Shown piece by piece: positions 4,351 to 5,456 of a DNA stretch of 5,456 nucleotides. Source of the stretch: Cytophagaceae bacterium (GTDB lineage: Bacteria > Bacteroidota > Bacteroidia > Cytophagales > Spirosomataceae); NCBI GenBank assembly GCA_947461155.1, contig CANHKE010000117.1:1-5456 (forward strand). Reading direction: 5' to 3'. Below the pieces are notes generated by a model that saw only the letters and a program-made list of their open reading frames with translations, made no database searches and was not told the DNA's origin. The position numbers were made by a program, and so were the translations under genes. Every line of letters begins with the position of its first letter. The first letter of the stretch is position 1.

Positions 4351-5456
4351 AACACAAGCACCGATACAGACTCCGCCGCCAATTCTAGATTTAACTTATC
4401 CAAGCTAATATTCTTCTTACCACCTTCGTTTTGAATAAGGATAACGATTTTCCCATCTGGACGTTTGAAGGCTGCCGCTTGGATTTCCGCTGGCACAAGG
4501 AGCCCGATGCGCACCGAACCTGGCGGAATAAACCGGGCCGCCTGCATGACGATGTAATAGGATTGATTTCGTGAAACAGCTTGCCCAGCGATGGTTATCG
4601 CACCCAAGCATTCGGTACACCCACCCGGCGTATGCGGTCCGTAATTCTCATCTGATGCCAAATTCCATTCAATCACCGCTTTGGCATGATTCGTAACCGA
4701 ACCCAAGATGACATTTTTCATGTGCCACATAAACTCAGACGTAAAATCCCCCTTCGCTCCTGTCCATTGCTCCGTAAAATATAAATCCTTATCCGGATGC
4801 GCCGTTTTGACTTTGCTCATCGCCGATATATTCCCGTCATATAAATGAAATGCAGAGCCGTTCACATATTTTCGGACTTCAGGGTCATTCAACAGATCAA
4901 TCGCATATTCAGGATGATCGCAATTGTGGTCGTATACGATGATTTTGGTTTGAATATTTTGCTTTTGAAAAACAGGCCCCAGCGCATTTTTGATAAAATT
5001 AGCCTGCATCTGTGAAGTCATGTACATGCTTGGGTTGTTCCCTGGATTAAGCGGTTCATTTTGTGGCGTCAGCGACCAAATCGGAATACCTTCTTTGGCC
5101 ATCTCCTGAATGTACGTAGCCAAATAATTCGCATATGTCACATAGTACTTTTCCATCAATGAACCACCCTTGCTGTAAAAATTATCCTTCATCCAAATAG
5201 GCGGTGACCAAGGAGATGCCATGATTTTGATGGCTGGATTGATCGCCATAATTTCTTGAAGCACCGGAATCAAGTCGGCCTTCGATTTCGCCAAACTAAA
5301 TTCCCCAGGCACATCCTCATACGAAAACACCGCAGAATCTAAATCGGACGCACCTACACTAATGCGCAAAACAGAGATCCCATTTTTGCCGAATAACTCC
5401 TGCAATAAAGCAGCCCTTTTCTGCGGTTCCAAGCGATAAATTACCTGTGCACTTCC
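4347..5456 (-). CDS. GH30 family glycoside hydrolase (5' end missing)
   Basis: The minus-strand frame is open from the right edge to a TGA at 4347-4349, giving 369 visible residues. A TTG at 5430-5432 could be mistaken for a start, but the eight codons before it (GSAQVIYR) continue the family pattern, so the true start and any signal peptide lie outside. This is a (beta/alpha)8 retaining hydrolase of the glucosylceramidase/endo-beta-1,6-glucanase type. In visible numbering: LRISVGASDLD (30-40), ASPWSPPIWMK (80-90), TPQNEP with acid/base Glu134, and YFTEQW with nucleophile Glu229. IEWNLASDENYGPHTPGGC and the 'CTEC' turn follow in the usual place. The last ~80 residues form the GH30 C-terminal beta domain ending SVSVLVF; no type IX secretion tail is seen. 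Both catalytic residues are present, so it should be active. Substrate could be beta-1,6-glucan, a beta-glucoside or a xylan-like glycan; the family alone does not decide. It is most likely exported. Confidence 0.93.
   Translation of the reverse strand, partial: GSAQVIYRLEPQKRAALLQELFGKNGISVLRISVGASDLDSAVFSYEDVPGEFSLAKSKADLIPVLQEIMAINPAIKIMASPWSPPIWMKDNFYSKGGSLMEKYYVTYANYLATYIQEMAKEGIPIWSLTPQNEPLNPGNNPSMYMTSQMQANFIKNALGPVFQKQNIQTKIIVYDHNCDHPEYAIDLLNDPEVRKYVNGSAFHLYDGNISAMSKVKTAHPDKDLYFTEQWTGAKGDFTSEFMWHMKNVILGSVTNHAKAVIEWNLASDENYGPHTPGGCTECLGAITIAGQAVSRNQSYYIVMQAARFIPPGSVRIGLLVPAEIQAAAFKRPDGKIVILIQNEGGKKNISLDKLNLELAAESVSVLVF

Noticed and set aside
4417..4620. Minus-strand open frame of 67 codons
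   Set aside because: It overlaps the C-terminal part of the GH30 gene in another frame; the GH30 frame is strongly supported.
5430..5432. TTG as start codon of the GH30 gene
   Set aside because: The frame stays open to the right edge and the eight codons before it fit the family, so the gene is cut by the window rather than starting here.
1..5456. CRISPR array, tRNA, rRNA, insertion sequence or phage genes
   Set aside because: No regularly spaced direct repeats, cloverleaf, transposase, integrase or terminal inverted repeats are visible.
1..5456. A single polysaccharide utilisation locus covering the window
   Set aside because: There is no SusC/SusD pair or regulator here, and the genes lie on different strands with separate promoters; one GH30 enzyme and a surface lipoprotein are not enough.

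Overview
The window looks like a chromosomal piece of a Bacteroidota bacterium, probably Cytophagales-like. The evidence is a moderate-to-low GC content, starts without Shine-Dalgarno sequences, a perfect TAnnTTTG -7 element before one operon, a lipoprotein with FG-GAP/VCBS repeats, and a membrane protein of a type I recall mainly from Bacteroidota. The phylum call is fairly safe; any finer placement is a guess.

Layout. (1) Positions 1-1755, minus strand: a large surface lipoprotein gene whose 3' end lies beyond the left edge. It encodes a lipoprotein signal, two InlB/Flg_new-type beta repeats and an FG-GAP/VCBS calcium-loop region. (2) 1756-2034: a divergent intergenic region with promoter-like elements and several small inverted repeats. 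(3) 2035-3433, plus strand: two glycosyltransferase genes overlapping by 14 bases, the first a GT2 enzyme and the second a less common GT-A-like protein. (4) 3434-3569: a spacer holding a long imperfect inverted repeat. (5) 3570-4331, plus strand: a small, histidine-rich, single-span membrane protein of unknown function. (6) 4347-5456, minus strand: a GH30 glycoside hydrolase with both catalytic glutamates, converging on gene 5 with 15 bases between stop codons and cut at its 5' end by the right edge.

How the genes may relate. The two glycosyltransferases almost certainly form one translationally coupled unit that builds a glycan or decorates a surface molecule. The GH30 enzyme degrades beta-glycans, and the lipoprotein is probably exposed on the cell surface. 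The shared theme is cell-surface carbohydrate, but strands and promoters differ and nothing shows that they act as one system.

The most notable observation is a sharp compositional break inside the lipoprotein gene. Its first ~145 codons are about 50% GC, while the part encoding the FG-GAP region is about 30% GC. The switch falls inside the second beta repeat rather than at a domain border, which suggests a chimeric gene made by recombination. I found no convincing evidence of a wholly new defence, mobile or RNA system.
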